A stretch of DNA of 64,000 bases from Lycocorax pyrrhopterus obiensis (Eukaryota > Chordata > Aves > Passeriformes > Paradisaeidae). The notes under the pieces were generated by a model. The model saw only the letters and a program-made list of their open reading frames with translations, did no database searches and was not told where the DNA came from. The translations under genes were made by a program, and so were the position numbers. This document shows positions 11,331 through 23,400 of this stretch, in pieces; the first letter of the stretch is position 1, and the number at the start of each line of letters is the position of its first letter. The DNA is taken from contig JACSVZ010000001.1 in assembly GCA_014706295.1 (NCBI GenBank), positions 83,140,237 through 83,204,236 on the forward strand. The letters are read 5' to 3'.

Positions 11331-13499
11331 TGTACGTGTGTGTCTGTCTGCAAATTGCACAAGACAGACCTAGAAATGCTTATGTAGGTGTTGCAAAGTC
11401 AACACAGTGCAGTAGAATGTACTCCACACATGAAGGAAGCCACAGCCATTTTGGTTTTGAGATATAGAAACTGCATACCACTTGCTGTTGGAGGAGCACT
11501 AAGTCAGTATTGTGCCATGCTGCTGCTTGCCAGTCTGCAAACCTGAACTTTCATTCTTCTTCCTACTGAAAGACCTGTCTTTATGCTGTCTTGACTACGG
11601 GCTTTACTCAATAATAATCTCTACAACCATTATTATAATCCTCTGTAGTCTTCTACTCAAGATATATAAAAAATATAATTTTCTTTTATTTGTATTTATA
11701 TTTTTATTAAAACATAAATATAGTGTATTGTAATAATTTATTTGTCAGGTAATGGGGACTTATAAAGGAGAAATGCAACTGCACAAAACACTTGACTGAG
11801 TGTCTGATAATTGACAAGACGAGCACTGCATGTTCTTGCTTTCTCTGAGGTGTTTGACAAGCAACATATATCACTTTATGCCACTGTGAAATCACATAGG
11901 AACCCTATAGTACTAAAACAAATATTATCCTTTAGAACATTAATAAATAACTAAGATCTTAATTTTTCTAGAATTAATAATTGCTGTCAGAGTGGGATGA
12001 TCAGCTGGATCTTTTATGCAAATCTGATTAAATGGACAGTGAGGGGCTCTTGGTGATTTTGTTCTCTGAAAAAATGAGCAGAGCTCAGTTGGTTGCTCTA
12101 TAGCACCTCGTAGTCTGCACTCCCCTCCCACCACCAATACATGTATCTCCTCATATACTTATTTAACAAAGGAAAATTCACATTTTCCTTTCTTTAATTC
12201 TGTTGCTATGGAAATCTTCCCCCATAGTGTCTGCATTGACTCAAAAGTGCTGAAAGCCTTTGAGCATGCAGCACTCTTCTGCATCTTTAGGACAGTTTGG
12301 AACAATACTAAACTAATGCAAGTGAAAACTGTGTTTATAAAGAAGTCCTTTCTGCTCTTCTGCTCCTTTCAATGTTTGCATGTCTATTTTAGCAAAAAGT
12401 AAACAAGCACTGTGCATATAACCCTTCTCACACCAAAGCATCCCAGGGAACTTAAGAAATGACACACAGTCTGCAAAGATTACTTGTCAAGTGCTGGAGC
12501 ACAAGTGCCCCTGGAGAGCAATTGACAAGCTCACTGTAATGCCAGTTTGTTACCCTTTGTCTCTTACAGAAATGAAAAATAGCATTTCAAAAGTCAGCAC
12601 CCAATTACTCTTACTGTATTCAAACAGGACTTGACAAGCTTCCTGAATGTCCTGCAAAGAACTGTGCATCTCCTGAAGGGCACAAAGGGAGACATAGGAA
12701 GTTCCCTGGTCATGGGAGAGGCAGTGCCTTCTTCAATCTCCACTCTGCTAACCTGACATAGCAAGAGACTTAATTCCATCCAACTGACACGAGCAAATGA
12801 GATCAGTGGATTTTATCCCTCAGAGTAATATCACTTCAGCTATAAAAATGTGGAAAAAAAAGTGAATAGCTATTTCTAGTAGGTGTTAGAGGATGCCTAA
12901 ACGGAAGAATCAGTAAACATGATCAGAGAACCTTACTTCAAATAAAATGGATTTTTTTCCACCTAGAACTCAAGCATCAGTTCATCAGTTATCACTACAA
13001 AGAGTTTCACAAAGTCTTATTCTTGCTTATGATAACACACTCTCCTCCTTTCCTCATTCAATCACAGTGTCTTTTACCAGAACACCTTTAAGCACAGAAA
13101 TTCTAAATTTATAAATGCCTTAAAGATTTGATTAATTATGCAATCTACCAAGCTGTTAAGTTAGTTCCTATTGAACTACTTGTGCTTTTCACCTGTTTGA
13201 TGTCCTTTTTTGGATTGAAGGTCCAACTTATTATCTAGTTTGTCACTCACATTCATCAAAAATGAAATTAAAAAAGGCGTAAAAACCAAATAAATCATAA
13301 AATAACATAATAGAACATAACATAACATAATTTTACATATAAATAACCCAATCAACCTAAAAATATTCCTCATGAAAATGCAAAGAAAAATGCTTCATAA
13401 ATGCGGTAATGGCTAGAGTATGGCTTAGAACTATAACCGTTTTCAACTCATCCATTTGAAGCCTCTCTATAGTGTGAACCATTTGTGTTTCTGAATGAA
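11331..13499. other. Non-coding stretch
   Basis: No gene recognised. Contains strongly AT-rich patches (11600-11740, with ATAATTTATTT) and a short ATAACATA-type simple repeat near 13300. Open frames are all under about 75 codons and look like chance. Confidence 0.4.
13290..13331. repeat. Imperfect CATAA-type simple repeat
   Basis: ATAACATAATAGAACATAAC and its continuation form several ACATA or ACATAA units in a row. Short AT-rich simple repeat. Confidence 0.7.
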
Positions 13500-13670
13500 A
13501 TTGGAAATTCCGAGATCGTCAAGTCCAACCTTTGACCAAATATCTCCATGTCTACTAAACCATATCACAAAGTGCCAAGTCCACTTGTTTTTTGAAGACT
13601 TCCTTTCAAGCAGTTGTAGAGAGCAGTACGGTCTCCTTTGAGACTCGTCTTTAATCCTTTACGTGTGCCA
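13500..13670 (-). mobile_element. CR1 LINE 3' fragment, diverged
   Basis: Contains GAGATCGTCAAGTCCAACC, CCATGTCTACTAAACCATATC and AAGTGCCAAGTCCACTTG, then GTAGAGAGCAGTACGGTCTC. These match the order of the CR1 3' region read in reverse. It is older and more diverged than the copy at 11.0 kb, so both ends are approximate. Confidence 0.75.
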
Positions 13671-14426
13671 TTTTTGGATGTCTCCCCTCAGTGCCATGCA
13701 CACAGTTATGATTGTGACAGTGAACTGGGAAAGGATCCCTGCTGGTGTGATCACATATGGTACCAATGAGGTAAGCAGAAGATCCAGTCCATAACTTTTC
13801 CTAAATTCAGTATCACATTTTTTCTTTAAAAATGAGAAGACAGAATAGCTCAGTGAAAATGGAACAGTGTTCTGTGCCTATTACACTCATTTTATTATCT
13901 CCTTGATCATTATGAAGTAATCTGCGGATAATTCAAATCCCTTTACTGATTTGAGCAGCATGTGTGGAGATGCACTACACAGCAAGGCAGTTAATGTCCC
14001 TGTGTACGTATTTTACCACAATCATGCCTGGAATACCGTGTTCGGTTCTGGACATCCCTGGAGAGCTCTGAGGGCCAGCAATGAGATATTGAGGGCAACA
14101 GGCAGAACTCATCCTTGGTGGGGAAAAGAGATGACTGGAGGCATGTTCCAATTGATGTTTTATCCAGTTATTTCTCTTCCTTTACAGTATTACAGGAAAG
14201 AGCAGATTCAGTTACCAGGGAGGTGGCAAGAGATGGGTCTCAATTACAAGTCGTCTTTCTCAGTAATGTGATAAAAATGTGGTAGCAATCAGCAGAACAT
14301 ATCAAATTTCCCTAATTTATTAGAAGACCTGTATTCTAGATACTCAAAATGCAATACTGACATAAGAAATAACTTCCTTGATAATCAAAACAAGTTTTCT
14401 TTTTTTCATTTCTTCTTGTGTTTCAG

Positions 14427-14544
14427 GAATGATGACTATTTACAGCTTTTACAGAAGGATAGTTGTTACTTCCATATATCTCAGCATGAAATATGGAAAA
14501 GTTTCATTGATCTTGAGAAGGTGGCTTCAAAGAAAGATGATTGA
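14427..14544 (+). CDS. Possible terminal coding exon, unidentified
   Basis: A long pyrimidine tract ending TTGTGTTTCAG (CAG at 14424-14426) precedes a frame that stays open for 38 codons to a TGA at 14542-14544. The frame uses the first G as the last base of a split codon. The predicted peptide starts NDDYLQLLQKD and ends EKVASKKDD, with a protein-like mix of charged, aromatic and polar residues and no low-complexity bias. No start codon is needed if it is a last exon. The nearest upstream donor-bearing open stretch, at 13692-13770, ends in an incompatible phase, so at least one other exon would be required. I do not recognise the peptide; a chance open frame next to a chance acceptor is quite possible. 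Confidence 0.15.
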
Positions 14545-15007
14545 ATTCCCTTTACTCTGATAAGAACTGATCCTGCTTTTCTGAAGTGAAGGGAGTTTTC
14601 TGAAAACCCTAATGGGGACAGGGTCTGTCCTTTAGACAGCATTGTTAAATTCAATCTAGGTTAGAAAACATCAGAGTTTATTATTGCAAAGTGTAGATAT
14701 TTTCTTACTATGAAGGAAAACCATTTTCTTTTCTCTTTCATAGAATTTTTTTGCAAACAGAACATTCAATTTAACTTTTCAATCCATAAGCAACTAAGTA
14801 CTGTACTGCCAATTCTCAATGGGATAGTTCAGAATTGGTGATTGACTACATAGCTATAATTTTAAAAAGATTAATTCACTGGTGACCTAAATACCAGCAC
14901 AGTGGAAAACTGAAAACTGTTCCTAGGCAACAAGGACCTATCAACACAATGAAAAGTCCTCCTTCAGAAATTGCTACCTGAAGCGAAGCAGCAAAGAACA
15001 TGTATAA

Positions 15008-15053
15008 GATTTGAAGGAGGGTAAGAAAAAGATTTGAAGGAGGGTAAGAAAAA
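15008..15053. repeat. Perfect 23-bp tandem duplication
   Basis: The unit beginning GATTTGAAGGAGGGTAAG and ending AAAAA occurs twice back to back (15008-15030 and 15031-15053) with no mismatch. The identity points to a recent duplication by replication slippage. Confidence 0.95.
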
Positions 15054-16148
15054 GACAAGCAAGAAACACCCTTATCTTTTAAAAAATCATTATGTGTATT
15101 CATATGATTCTGGGTTTGGGTTTTCTTCCAGAGATGGGAGACCTTCAGGTAATCTAAAAGGGAAGTGTTGCCACATGTGATTAGAGAAAAAAGAAATATC
15201 AGGAGAGCAGAACTGCTTCAAGTGATAGGTAAAAGCAATACTGTATCAGAAATGTGGTCCTTCTTACAGAAAATTCCTGATCCCCTTGAGTTATTTAAGA
15301 TCACACAGCAGTTTCCCAAGGGCAGATACATACAGCCTTCATAGTTTTTGTAGAAAAAACCTTTTTATTATTGCATTACTGTTGCACTCCCTGGCATAGA
15401 CATGCCAGTAGCTGACTGAACACTTGCTGTGCAAAGTCATGGAAGCATCACTGGAGGACAAAACCAGCCTATTATGAGGAGCAAAACAGTTTTTATTTCT
15501 ATGATATCCCAGTCCTGAGCCCTCAGGGTGACCTACAAAACGGGTCTCCCATCTCCTTCAAAAATACTTGGAAATTGAAAAATGTAATTTGTCTCGCTGC
15601 TAAAATTCATGTACGTAGAGATACAGCTTTTCTGCCGAATTAAAAGATAGACCTGCTCACGGTGCCACCTTTCTATATCTCATAGGAAGCAATAACTGTA
15701 TCACCCCCCACTTACTAACACCATGTTCTGTTTGAAATATATCAGATAGCTGTTTCTTCCCATCTCATGCATTATCATAACAAAGTTAAATTTAGAACTA
15801 CTGTTTTCAGTCTCTGCTTGATATGAAATGTCCTGCTTCTTGCCCAGGTCTGAAGAACTTGTGTCTTTAAAGCTTGTGTATTCTTCCACCTCTCCTAGCT
15901 TCCTACCTCCCGTGCCTTATGACAGGAGCAATGCACACTTCCCACCATAACTCTTTCACTTCAGAATGCTTTCTCCAAGGCCTGTCAAATTGAGTCATCT
16001 TCCTTTACAGACCTAATGCACTGAACTATGGATGATGCAGTGCCTAAGTTTTATGCTTCAACAATCTCTACTTGCACTGTCTTTCTTAATGGGAGAGTCC
16101 TTCAGTAGAAATCGATGGAGTAAGATCATCTCTAGATCCGGCAGTTGG

Positions 16149-16460
16149 AATCATGGAATCGGTGGCGTTGGAAAGGACCTTGAAGTTCATCTAGTGCCAT
16201 GGACAGAGACACCTTCTGCTAGACCAGGTTACTCATAGTCTCGTCCAACCTGATCTTGAACACATCTGTGGCAATCCACAACTTTTCTAGGCGGCCAGTT
16301 CCGGTGTCTCACCGTCCTTCTCATAAAATAATCTTCCTTATGTCCAGTCAAAATCTACCTTCTTTCAGTTTAAAACTAACACCCCTTGTCCTGTTACTTC
16401 AAGCTTTGGTAAAAGGCCTCTATCTTTCTTATAAGCTCCCTTTATATATTCGAAGTTTAA
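16149..16460 (-). mobile_element. CR1 LINE 3' end
   Basis: Opens on the plus strand with AATCATGGAATCGG (tail), then GGAAAGGACCTTGAAGTTCATC, CCATGGACAGAGACACCTTC, CTAGACCAGG, CCAACCTGATCTTGAACA and CTTATAAGCTCCCTTTA. All are in the order of a reversed CR1 3' region. It is a minus-strand copy with a moderate number of mismatches and a 5' truncation. A small internal deletion is visible where the GGGGGTTGG-type segment is missing before CCATGG. Confidence 0.9.
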
Positions 16461-19400
16461 ATTCTTGCAATAGCCTATACCAGTAGACACTTTACACTAA
16501 AATGGTGCCAAGGAATGTATGTGGGCATTCAAACAAGATGCTCCTTTGACCACTAGCATGGTTGGGTGAGTGTTGGGACCCAGCATGGCTCTTGGTAGGA
16601 GGAGGACGGGAGTGATCCCTAGTTAAAATTTTTTTCTCTCTTCTACAGGGATTCTTGGTTTCCCTTTATTCCATTGTCTCAGTCTTTGCTGCTTCATTAT
16701 TTTTGGTTGATGACTAAACTGCTACCTTATACTTTTCTGTGTGAGTAGGGTTTTTCTAATAAAGGAAGTATAGTGACTTGAGCTCTCTACTCGGGTCTCC
16801 AAAGGCACTTTGCTGAGGCTAGGACTGTGCAGTATTTAACAGCAATTGTGCTCAGTTTGGCCTCCTTTTGGTCAATTAACTGTCCATAAACAGAGGGCAA
16901 TTTCCAAACAGTCATTTTCCCCTGTTCCAAGGTATTTTGTTATCACGTTTCATGCTAGTGCAATTCTCTTGGCACTGTTTACACCTTATAAGAGGAACAC
17001 CAGATTTGGAACCTATAAACAGTATTAAAATACTGCCATTTTCTAAAGAATGGTTCAAACCCTCTCATTAAATTCATACTCATGCTATTTAAGTAATTTT
17101 TTTTTTCTGATTTCTATTAACATATACTCAAATGCAAAACAGTTTTAAAGTTTCACTTTCCAGGACAAGCTATAACAGTTGCACTAGTGGGATGGATATT
17201 CAGTTGAAAAATTAGATGTTTCTTTTCTTCATCTGCAGTGTAAAAATTAAAGCCATGAAGCTCCTGAGTGGGCTAAGAGTTTCCAATTCACAGTTTTCCC
17301 TCACCATCTAATGCACCTTAGTCCTTGAAACAATGCCTGCTCTGACACCTTAAACGCAGAAAAGATTATTTGGTTTGTTCAGAGTATTCCATAATTAAAC
17401 CAAATGAAGCTTTCAGTGTAAGTTATTAACTTGGTGGTAGAAACAGACTTTTTTAAACAGAAAACAATTATATCTGATGTGATTCATAAAATTTTTAAGC
17501 ACACAATATTATCTCACTATAGTAGGGTTATATTGCTGTATTGTCAATCCCAAGTGTTAAAAAATTCTTCCATTCACATTACTTTAAATAATACATTTGA
17601 GAATCATTTGCTTGCTTTTTCATAAGGCATTTTTTATATTTTCAGGCATTGCTGTCCTAGTATTTAGAAGCAGGCCACTGGAGGAAGGAATCTAAGGGGT
17701 TATTCCAGCTCCTGTGGATGGACAAGGAGAACCTCCATTTCACCACTAATTCCACGCTGTGAGTTACCATCTCTCTGTTCTGCTGCCTCTTAGCCAAAGA
17801 GCACACCCTAAGCCCTACTAGTCAATAAGACTAATTAAAGTGCCACAGTTCAGTGGGAAACGTACATGTCAACATGATGGATTCTCAGCATTATGAAGAG
17901 TCAGTTCTATGCTAGTAGAGCCTCTTTACTGGTATAAGTCGCATGATCCATGATGAATAAAAAACTTTTCACACAGTTATACTCCGCCAGGACTAGAACT
18001 CAAAGCCTGTCAAATTCTCCTTGCTTCCAGTTATGTAGAACCAAATCCTTTTCAATAGCGGAACAAAGGCCATTGCTATGCTTCATTTTCCTTCCCAAAA
18101 TAAGTCTGCTGCAGGTAAAAAAAAGTAAAGACAGACCTGTCAATGACGGCAAGTAGAAGAAAATTACTGATAAATCACTAAGACCAAAATTTTTCTGGGT
18201 AATATGAGGCTGATTTAAAGCAACATCTGACCAGTAGCTATGAATTATGTCTACTTAATGAAGAAAAGGTGATAGATTTCAATATAGAGAACAATATTAA
18301 GGGATAGTTACAGTTTTCAAATATTTCACAACTAGAAATAAACACCATTTAATTACTATTAAAACTGACCGTTATTGGAAGCCATTTGGCTAACTTGATT
18401 TGGATCATAGAGGACAGTGTAAAATTCCCAATCCTTAGTATGAACAGGTAAAAGTGATCTGTCTGATGTCAGGCTCTCCATTAACCTGCAGATATGTGAC
18501 ACACCTGGGGAATTTGGGCTCAGAGATACTGCTCCAAGAGCACAATGAGCTTGAGACAAGTGACTTGAGCATCACAAACAGAAGTCTCAGAAGGTTTGCG
18601 TATGCCCAAATTCACTTTTCTGTTCCTCTCTTACACCAGAGACTCTTTCAGAAGAAGCATTAAGGTCTATGCTTATCTGAAAACATATATATACCTCCAC
18701 ATACATAAGTGCAAAAAATACCTATGTTTAAGGAAAAGCTTTACAATTATAGAGCTAAGTTTGGTTCTGCCCTGGGACAAGCAAGGAACAGAAGCAAGGT
18801 CTTTGCTGCAGTCAGGTTTTCTGTATTCACTTTTCCCAATTTCCATCCACTTCTTACTTTTCTAAATCGATAACTGCTTCTTTTTAAGAATCCTTAGTCA
18901 TAAGTATGCTGTTCACATAGACCTTTCTTTCATGCCTCATCCTCCTCTTTTTCATTCCCAATTACGACTATGGTGTTGGCTCTCTAATATATTATCTAGA
19001 ATTGAGTCCAGGTTACTCCGGTTGGTCCATCAAGTCTCATTTTCTATGAAGAATTTTCTGGGGAGCTGATTTTTTCTTATTGTTGTATCTTGGTCGCAAT
19101 AGCTTCTGCCTTGTGGTAAAACAAGAACAGAAAGCTGGGATAATGTCATCCCTGCTGCAATTTGGGAGAAACAGCAGAGGTGCATCAAGAATTAGTTTAG
19201 ACCAGGATGTTCAGCCTAGATAAACAATGACTACAGGGACTATATTAAATGGGAAAATATGTGAAGGTAGTGAAGTAGTGTAAAAAAAGGCACACAAAGA
19301 AATGTTTTGTGCTTTCCAAAGCACAGTACAACATTTTTCCCATCTTAGTTCCCTTCCAAATAATGAAAACCCTCTTTTCTTAAAAATGACTGTATAATTT

Positions 19401-20389
19401 AAATGTCTTTCTTCTTATAAATTTCTTCTCAGTGAGACAAAAACAATAGCAAAGGACAGGAAGCTATCATACAAGGACATATTTTTATGTTTTAAAAGAC
19501 AAGGAGAAAACAAGAGACGTTATGGTCACAAAAATATATGTAGCAGGCACAATTTCAGAAATTTGTCAGAAGTGGTGATACGGAGTTAGGTTACCTTAGA
19601 ATTTCAGTTCCAAAAAATGCTGTTGTCTTTTGTGTCAAGAGCGCAAATCCCTGAAAAGCCTGATCACTTTTAAAACCACTATAAACGCTTAAGTCAGCCT
19701 TATAATCATTGGATGATTTTTGCACTCTGTTGAATGAAACAATGAGATCAACCATGAAAATAATTCCCTGAAGATTTTGTGCTTGAAAAGACAAAGACAG
19801 GGAGAGAAGGAAGGTTTCATTTTGCATTTTCTTTTTCCGCCCAACTTTGCAGGAGTTCAGGGTTCAGACATATGGTGTGGTATGTGCTATCAGTAAAATG
19901 ACAGCTATTCTTTCACCCTTGGGCAGCAAATGGAAATGTGGCCTGTTTATAAGCCAAATTCTAAAAATAAAAGTGTTTCTTTCAACATGGCAGAATAGTG
20001 TGACTCATGCATCATTCTAACATAAAAATGACATCTGTTGCAGTCAAGTCATTATGTCCAAATGCTGAAGTCAGATGCAATTTGACCATTTTCAAAATTA
20101 GTTATCAATCTATCAAAATTATTTAAGCATCAGCAGGAAAAATAACAGCAATCTGGAGATCATTTCCCAAATATTAGGTGCTGGTTTTATTAGGAACTGA
20201 AATCTGAGCTATGAATTCAATCAGCGAAGTTACAAATGTGTTAAAAACAACCCACAATCACCCATGTCATGCTGTTATATAAAATTAAATGCCTGGGCAT
20301 CTTAACAGCTTATTTAATGGTTAATGTACTGAAGTGCATGGGACACCTATTACTGCCATAAACTGACTACAGGACACTGAGTAAGCAAG
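16461..20389. other. Non-coding stretch, one possible LTR remnant
   Basis: No gene recognised. The part at 16540-16830 has an AATAAAGG at 16758 followed by CTCTCTACTCGGGTCTCC, which resembles the R-U5 end of a retroviral LTR; it is listed separately at low confidence. The block at 20005-20330 is a long AT-rich, non-repetitive stretch with words such as TGACTCATGCAT and ATTTAAGCAT and could be a conserved non-coding element. Open frames are all under 90 codons. Confidence 0.4.
16540..16830 (+). mobile_element. Possible LTR remnant
   Basis: Seen: a GTTGGGTGAGTGTTGGGACC segment, a pyrimidine-rich part, an AATAAA at 16758-16763, then about 40 bases containing CTCTCTACTCGGGTCTCC. In a retroviral LTR a polyadenylation signal followed by such a U5-like stretch is usual. 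I cannot name the family or define the ends, so chance similarity is a real alternative. Confidence 0.2.
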
Positions 20390-20450
20390 TAGCAGCCTCT
20401 TAGCCTAACCTGTCCATCTAAAAATGGAGGTGATGATAATGTTTTCTATG
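20390..20450 (+). repeat. Possible ancient MIR/L3-like fragment
   Basis: The order TAACCTGTCCATCTAAAAAT then GGAGGTGATGATAATG recalls the old tetrapod SINE phrase of a pyrimidine-rich block followed by CATCTGTAAAATGGGGATAATGATA. The match is short and diverged. Confidence 0.3.
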
Positions 20451-23400
20451 TAGCCAATGTCTTCCCTTCTGAGCGGGAACTTTTACCATCAGCTTTCCAA
20501 AACTTACGTCTCTAAGATGGCTGTGAGCAGTTACAGCTAATTGCCCAAGACTGCTTTGTAGAGAATGGAAAGAGATAGGTACTTTCAGGGACAACTCTCT
20601 GAGAAAATGAGATGAATCACCTTCTGGAAGGATCTCCAGATGGCTACTAAATGAGTCCAGGTGAGTAGTTTAGACCTGTATTTTTCAGCTACGCTAAAAA
20701 GTTCAGTCAGCTCCGGCAGCCTGGGAGGATGAGGGCCGAGCAGACCAGGGGCAGGGGGAAGGGACTCCCTCTCACTCCCTGAAGAAGACCCTTTCTGGTC
20801 AGGGGAGCAAACATGAAAGATGTAGGGTCTGTCCACCATTGTTTTTCATTGTCCCAGGCTTGGTGAGCATTTTGCATGTAAATCCCCCTCTCTTTGTACA
20901 CTTTTTTTATTAATATTGTTGCTGTTACTGTTTGTTTCCTTAGCTCATTGCTGTTTCCAGTAAGTTGTTCTTCTCTCAACCCGTTATCTCTGCCTTTTTT
21001 GTCTCCAGCAGGAGGGCAGGTAGGAGAGCAGCTTGTGGCTTTCTTTTTAGTGGGATTATTAGATTGGGGAATACCATTCCTAAATCATGGCATTCATCCC
21101 ATTGAACAAATGTGTAGATGCACTATGCAGAGCATGTTTTATTACTGTACCAACAAGACTGTTATTACTGCCACTAGGGAGTTGTTTTTAGCAGACTGAT
21201 GTAACAGAGAAATTAATATACAGAAGTACCAGCTTTTCATGTGTCCTGTTCCACTTCTTATAGTATTGCCTGATCTATGTCATCATGTCAAATATTTGCT
21301 TCATAAAGTGGGGGTTTTTTAGCAAACTTTTTTTTTGTGGGTGGGATTTGACAGGTGGGTGAAAGCCCATGAAATTAGATTAACTTCAAAGTAATTTAAG
21401 GAAAAGGCAGAGCAGACCTATAAGAGCAGTTGTTTTAATTTGGACTGAGCAATTCAATGCAGCAGTGAAGAGAAGCTCCAATACCCTCCTACAGAACCAC
21501 AGACACCAGCCACTACCATAAAATAAGTACCCAAACATCCTGGGCTGGGTGTTCCCTGCCAGCTCATTGCCAGTGAATCAGTGCCTCCTGCTGAGCTCTA
21601 AGATATGTAAAACTGAGGTAAGAAGGAAGGAATAGGCCATGAAATGGAGGACTTTCGAGTGTGATGGAGCCTGAGAGGCGAGTCCTGTGCTCCTCCCCAA
21701 TGACAACTCAGAAGTTTGTGTCCTCAGATACAACTTTTGTACAAGTAGACTCAAAAAGTGAATGTGGGGAAGGTCAGCCTGAAACAGAAAGACTGAAATC
21801 TACTGTTTTCCTAAGAAGGAGATATTCAGGAGAGCTGACTGTATTATGCACTGCACAGACCTCTTTTATGTGAGCTATTGTGCAAAATAATAGGATGGAG
21901 TTCTTCAAAGGACTCCCCAAGGTTTTTCATAATTCTTTCAAAGTTCTTCTAAATTCCGTTTCAGAGTCTGTGAGATAAAAAAACATTGAAAACAGGAATA
22001 GAACATCTCAGATTACAAAGAAGATCAAGAAATGTTTTAGGAAAATAAAAATAAGCAGTCTCCTTAGTTACATCACCTGCATACTGATCCTTATCAAATA
22101 TTTCCTTTATATTGATGTTGAGGTGGCAACTAATTTTGTATTTAAGGAAGCAAATCACTTACCATGGGATCATTCTGGGAAGTTCTCAAAGAGGCATATG
22201 ACAAAACAGTTTAGCTGGTGTCTGTCTTTAACCATCATCCATGTTGACATAAAACACCAACAGTGGCTTTTTGGGTAGCAAAGCATTTTTTGACTTAAAT
22301 TTTGGCTACTGAGTTTATGGCAAGCAAAGACCCAAACCCCTCTCTCAACCAACTGTACAGTTAACTTTCCGAATACGAGACATGAAGAAGAGCATTTCAT
22401 AGTCCCATTCCCAGCTCGAGCAGCTAGATGCTTTCAGGAAAATTTTTCACTGTAGAGGTGACAAAACACTAATAACAACAACCAAACAAAAAACCCAGAA
22501 CACAGCAAATAAATTTAAGCCCAGAAAGAAAAGGTGCTTGCACTCTTCCACACTGCCGCATCTTATTAAATTTTCCAGATGATGCCTTTCTATGTTCTCT
22601 TTTATAGGAAAATTAGTGCAGTTTCTTATTAAATCCATATTAGTTTTTGTGCTAGGCACACAGTTGCTTTCAAGATGTCTAGCTCACCAAGGTAAACATT
22701 AACATTATTTCCACCAACTCTCGGAGTTTTCTGTCTGATGGAAATTGTGCAGCTGTACACAGGCGCTAGATTAAGCACATTATAGACAGAGTATGGTTAT
22801 AGCAAAAATGGACTAATAGAAGTTTCAGGTCTGAAAGGTGAGGGAAGTAAGGAAAAAAGTGGTGATTACTGGTGGTTTGGAGTGCAAGAGGACTGGGACC
22901 CACAGGGCACATCAACGTGGATCTAGGGTCCAGATCTAGGGCCTGTATTCAAAAAGGAGAGCAGAAAAATAAGACCATTTGGCAATGAAATTTAAAAACT
23001 GCAGGCATTATAGACTTGCACTTCTTTCCGTTGTCTGAAGTGTCTCCAAGGAAAGTATTTCATCACCACCATTATTTGTGTTGGGACTTTGTTCACCTTA
23101 TCTAAAATACTAATAACTAGCAAGTGATCCTGAGAATGCTTGAGTCTGAGGTGTTAATTGAGATGGTGAAATGAAATCTCATCATCTAATTACAATACAC
23201 AGGGAAGTCTCCTGTCTCCACACAGGTTCTTCTAACAAAAGGAAAGAAATCATCCTCTGTTCTTATACAAACATTTATCGGTTTGCATTTTCTGACACAA
23301 AAACCCAGTGGGAATTTGGTGCTAGGAAAAAAGTATTTTTATGCCCCATACTTTGAAAATGTCATACTCTTTCCAGTCCTTTACATTTTATCAAACAACA

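Larger units (their letters stand above)
13671..16148. other. Non-coding stretch with splice-like signals and a short duplication
   Basis: No recognised gene. Contains an acceptor-to-donor bracketed open stretch at 13692-13770, a short CR1-like snippet near 14025-14055 (GGAATACCGTGTTCGG), a terminal-exon-like frame at 14427-14544 and a perfect 23-bp tandem duplication at 15008-15053. The exon-like pieces are treated as findings. Confidence 0.4.

Noticed and set aside
14023..14060. Short CR1-like snippet (GGAATACCGTGTTCGG)
   Set aside because: Resembles the CR1 reverse-transcriptase end but is under 40 bases with no continuing match, so it was not listed as an element.
13692..14544. Joining the 13692-13770 stretch to the 14427 exon-like frame
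   Set aside because: The first ends in phase 0 while the second needs two bases carried over, so they cannot be adjacent exons.
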